Of a stretch of DNA of 64,000 nt, positions 62,220 to 64,000 are shown one piece after another. Under the pieces are notes generated by a model. That model saw only the letters and a list, made by a program, of their open reading frames with translations, was not told the DNA's origin and searched no databases. Source of the stretch: an uncultured Mycoplasmatota bacterium (GTDB taxonomy: Bacteria > Bacillota_I > Bacilli_A > RF39 > UBA660). The stretch spans positions 248,001-312,000 of the forward strand of contig CAMUZS010000001.1 in assembly GCA_947165285.1 (NCBI GenBank). Direction: 5' to 3'. A program made the translations under genes and the position numbers. The number at the start of each line of letters is the position of its first letter. The stretch's first letter is position 1.

Positions 62220-63309
62220 TTAAATACATCTCCTTATTATTTATAATATAACTAATTAATTCATCTTTTTTATTACTTAGTTCATTTAATAATACTTTAT
62301 TAATAATATCTTTTTCAATTTTATTTATTATATTTGGATCTACATCTAATATTTTTTTTATTTCATTATAATTAATATCAAGATCTTTATCTTTTTTTAT
62401 TGGTAAATTATTATACATACTAATAATATCTTCTTTATCTATTTTTAATATTTTTGCAGCTACTAATGATATATATAGATCATTATTATATAAAGTTATA
62501 TTATTAATTTTATCTTCTTTTATAATACTTTTTATGGCATTAATATTACGTAATTCTTCTTTTGTAAATGGATAATCATCACTAATATTTAATTGAGCAT
62601 ACATTCCCATTAAATCATCTACATATATTAAATTATTATAAGAAATATTTAATAATTTTAATATTTTTATTTTATTCATAAAATCTAATCCAGAAATTGA
62701 ATTAGGACTTATCAATATCTTATTTAGTTCTTCTTTTACTCTTGAAAGAGGAAGAGTTTTTATTAACTCTATATTTTTTTTAATAGATTTTAATAATTCA
62801 TCTTCTAATTTAAAATCTAAAGTAATAGAAAATCTTATAGCTCTTAATATTCGAAGAGGATCTTCTTGAATTTTTTCATTTGCATTACCTACAGATTTAA
62901 TTAATTTATTTTGTAAATCTTTCATAGCATTTAATTCATCTATTATTAGACCATCTTTATCCATTGCTATAGTATTAATTGTAAAATCTCTTCTTAATAT
63001 ATCTTCTTTTAAGTCATCTATATATTCAATTTTATCAGGTTTTCTTCCATTATAAGATAATTCTTTACGTAATGTTGCAATATCAATTCTATATTCATCA
63101 GTAATTATTTTTACAGTTCCATAATCACTAATCTTAGTTTGATAATTATTAAATAAAACAATTAAATCCTTTGGTAAAGCATTTGTAACAATATCAACAT
63201 CATAAGAATTAATACCAAGTAACTTATCTCTTACAAAACCACCAATAATGTAACATTTAAATCCATTTAGTTCAATTATATTTAATAACTCTAAGATTTC
63301 CTTTTCCAA
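62212..63309 (-). CDS. cca: CCA-adding tRNA nucleotidyltransferase
   Basis: Adds or repairs the 3' CCA of tRNAs. The nucleotidyltransferase core has GGFVRDKLLG and the metal-binding DVDIV (near 35-40), RRDFTINTIA near 108, and a DPLRILRAIRF motif near 150 for RNA and nucleotide binding. The length of 365 and lack of an HD domain match Bacilli class II CCA enzymes. The start is a TTG with GGTGAAT upstream. It is first in the operon cca-dnaD-nth-GH30. Confidence 0.93.
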   Translation of the reverse strand: MEKEILELLNIIELNGFKCYIIGGFVRDKLLGINSYDVDIVTNALPKDLIVLFNNYQTKISDYGTVKIITDEYRIDIATLRKELSYNGRKPDKIEYIDDLKEDILRRDFTINTIAMDKDGLIIDELNAMKDLQNKLIKSVGNANEKIQEDPLRILRAIRFSITLDFKLEDELLKSIKKNIELIKTLPLSRVKEELNKILISPNSISGLDFMNKIKILKLLNISYNNLIYVDDLMGMYAQLNISDDYPFTKEELRNINAIKSIIKEDKINNITLYNNDLYISLVAAKILKIDKEDIISMYNNLPIKKDKDLDINYNEIKKILDVDPNIINKIEKDIINKVLLNELSNKKDELISYIINNKEMYLNE

Positions 63310-63344
63310 TTTAATTCACCTTAATTATTATAACATGTTTTTAA

Positions 63345-63373
63345 TTGACTTTACACTATAAATATGTTAATAT
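63345..63373 (+). promoter_or_regulatory. rpmB promoter
   Basis: TTGACT, 17-bp spacer, TAATAT on the plus strand, 33 bases before the rpmB start. Confidence 0.7.
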
Positions 63374-63406
63374 CTTTTAAGTGAGAAAAGATTAGGAGGT
63401 TTATTT

Positions 63407-63580
63407 ATGGCAAAGAAAGTAACAAAGAAAAAACCTTTGACTGTTAACTTAAGAAGTCATGCATTAAATGCTACAAAATCAAAACAAAAACCAAATTTAG
63501 TTAAGACTGTAATTAATGGAGAAAAAGTTATAACAACTGCAAGAGAAGCTAGAACTGCAAAAAAGAATGCTAACAAATAG
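63407..63580 (+). CDS. rpmB: 50S ribosomal protein L28
   Basis: A 57-residue, very basic protein. LRSHALNATKSKQKPNLVK matches the L28 core (NRSHAxNAxKRxxxPNLxK), followed by a VINGEKVITTARxARTxKK strand-helix unit as in L28. The N-terminal Cys motif of zinc-binding L28 is absent, so this is the zinc-free type. TAGGAGGT is a near-perfect ribosome binding site seven bases upstream. It has its own promoter and a terminator that overlaps the stop codon. Confidence 0.85.
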   Translation: MAKKVTKKKPLTVNLRSHALNATKSKQKPNLVKTVINGEKVITTAREARTAKKNANK

Positions 63581-63592
63581 CATTCTTTTTAT
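63564..63592. terminator. rpmB terminator
   Basis: Stem AGAATGC/GCATTCT with a 9-base loop and a T run on the plus strand; the rpmB stop codon lies at the loop edge. The other arm runs into the convergent gene's end. Confidence 0.75.
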
Positions 63593-64000
63593 TATTCTTT
63601 TATATTTTCAAACATTTTTTGCATTGTTTCATTATTTGATGTTAATTTTTTTATTGATAATTCCTCTGCTTTATTATTTGCAATTCTTAAATTATTTTCA
63701 CTTGAAAGAAGAGCTTCTTTTGTTTTTTGTAAATGATTAATTGTTTTATCTATTTCTTCGATTGCTTTTTTAAATTTATCAGATGCTAATCGATAATTTC
63801 TTCCAAAGTTTTCCTTAAAATTATTTATATTTTCTTCAAAATTTGTTATATCAATATTTTGATTTTTTATTAACAATAATTCATTTTTATATTTAAGAGA
63901 ATTTAATGATATTCCCCTAATAAGTGTAATTAACGGTATAAAAAATTGTGGTCTTATAACATACATTTTTTCATATTTATGTGATACATCTACAATTCCA
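63592..64000 (-). CDS. DUF2130 family protein, C-terminal part (cut by window edge)
   Basis: The frame runs open to the window edge: upstream of the first internal ATG (63966) it continues without a stop and reads VDVSHKYEKMYVIRPQFFIPLI, so the gene extends beyond the window. The rest (KNQNIDITNFEENINNF, a coiled coil, then IKKLTSNNETMQKMFENI at the end) matches the C-terminal region of DUF2130 proteins, long cytoplasmic coiled-coil proteins of unknown role. It converges on rpmB. Confidence 0.8.
   Translation of the reverse strand, partial: GIVDVSHKYEKMYVIRPQFFIPLITLIRGISLNSLKYKNELLLIKNQNIDITNFEENINNFKENFGRNYRLASDKFKKAIEEIDKTINHLQKTKEALLSSENNLRIANNKAEELSIKKLTSNNETMQKMFENIKE

Overview
The window is very AT-rich chromosomal DNA of a low-GC Gram-positive bacterium (Bacillota, Bacilli-like). 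This rests on the gene set: ftsA-ftsZ, sepF, divIVA/gpsB, a dnaD-nth / recU-ponA neighbourhood, yqeG-yqeH, a class B RNase P RNA, T-box leaders, a class B-like sortase, and lysS of the Bacilli type. TGA acts as a stop (for example in ATGA gene overlaps), so this is not a mycoplasma code. A full-length sporulation sigma factor (sigK) and gerA-type germination genes point to a spore-forming lineage. The gene style fits uncultured gut Bacilli known mainly from metagenomes, but I cannot place it to genus. I found no tRNA or rRNA genes, CRISPR arrays, insertion sequences or prophage.

Layout. 0-6.8 kb: small membrane proteins, nfo, lysS, an orphan CpsB-type phosphatase and bacterial tyrosine kinase pair, and serS with a DUF1653 gene behind a serine T-box. 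7-11.5 kb: ileS under an isoleucine T-box, with an altered class I signature (GIHH). 11.5-19.3 kb: an envelope and surface block with a sortase, small beta-rich proteins, tag, a CPWC lipoprotein, a membrane-anchored glycerophosphodiesterase, a sortase-anchored protein and a secreted protein. 19.3-23.2 kb: phosphomannomutase, a zinc-peptidase-like protein, deoD and guaD. 23.3-28.9 kb: a two-component system next to a MacB-like ABC transporter plus HtrA, with a shared candidate operator. 29-39.8 kb: housekeeping genes (RlmD-like, mutL, yqeH, yqeG, sepF, divIVA, mtaB) plus gerA/gerC-like genes and sigK.

39.9-51.3 kb is the most unusual part: a Tad-like secretion or pilus operon (TadA-type ATPase, two TadB/TadC-type membrane proteins, two CpaB/SAF proteins). 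It is combined with a 1522-residue cysteine-rich secreted protein, a membrane-anchored secreted protein, a DUF5411-like protein and, on its own promoter and terminator, a VirB2/TrbC-like two-helix protein that could be the polymer subunit. It lies directly downstream of ftsA-ftsZ. No prepilin peptidase, TadE/F pseudopilin or classical Flp pilin is visible.

53.7-64 kb: a phosphoglycosyl transferase, pgsA, a RodZ-like gene, rnpB, gpsB, recU-ponA, then the convergent operon cca-dnaD-nth-GH30, rpmB and a partial DUF2130 gene. Most genes are on the minus strand in short, tightly packed operons. Many promoters match the vegetative consensus with 17-bp spacing, and most units end in clear hairpin terminators.
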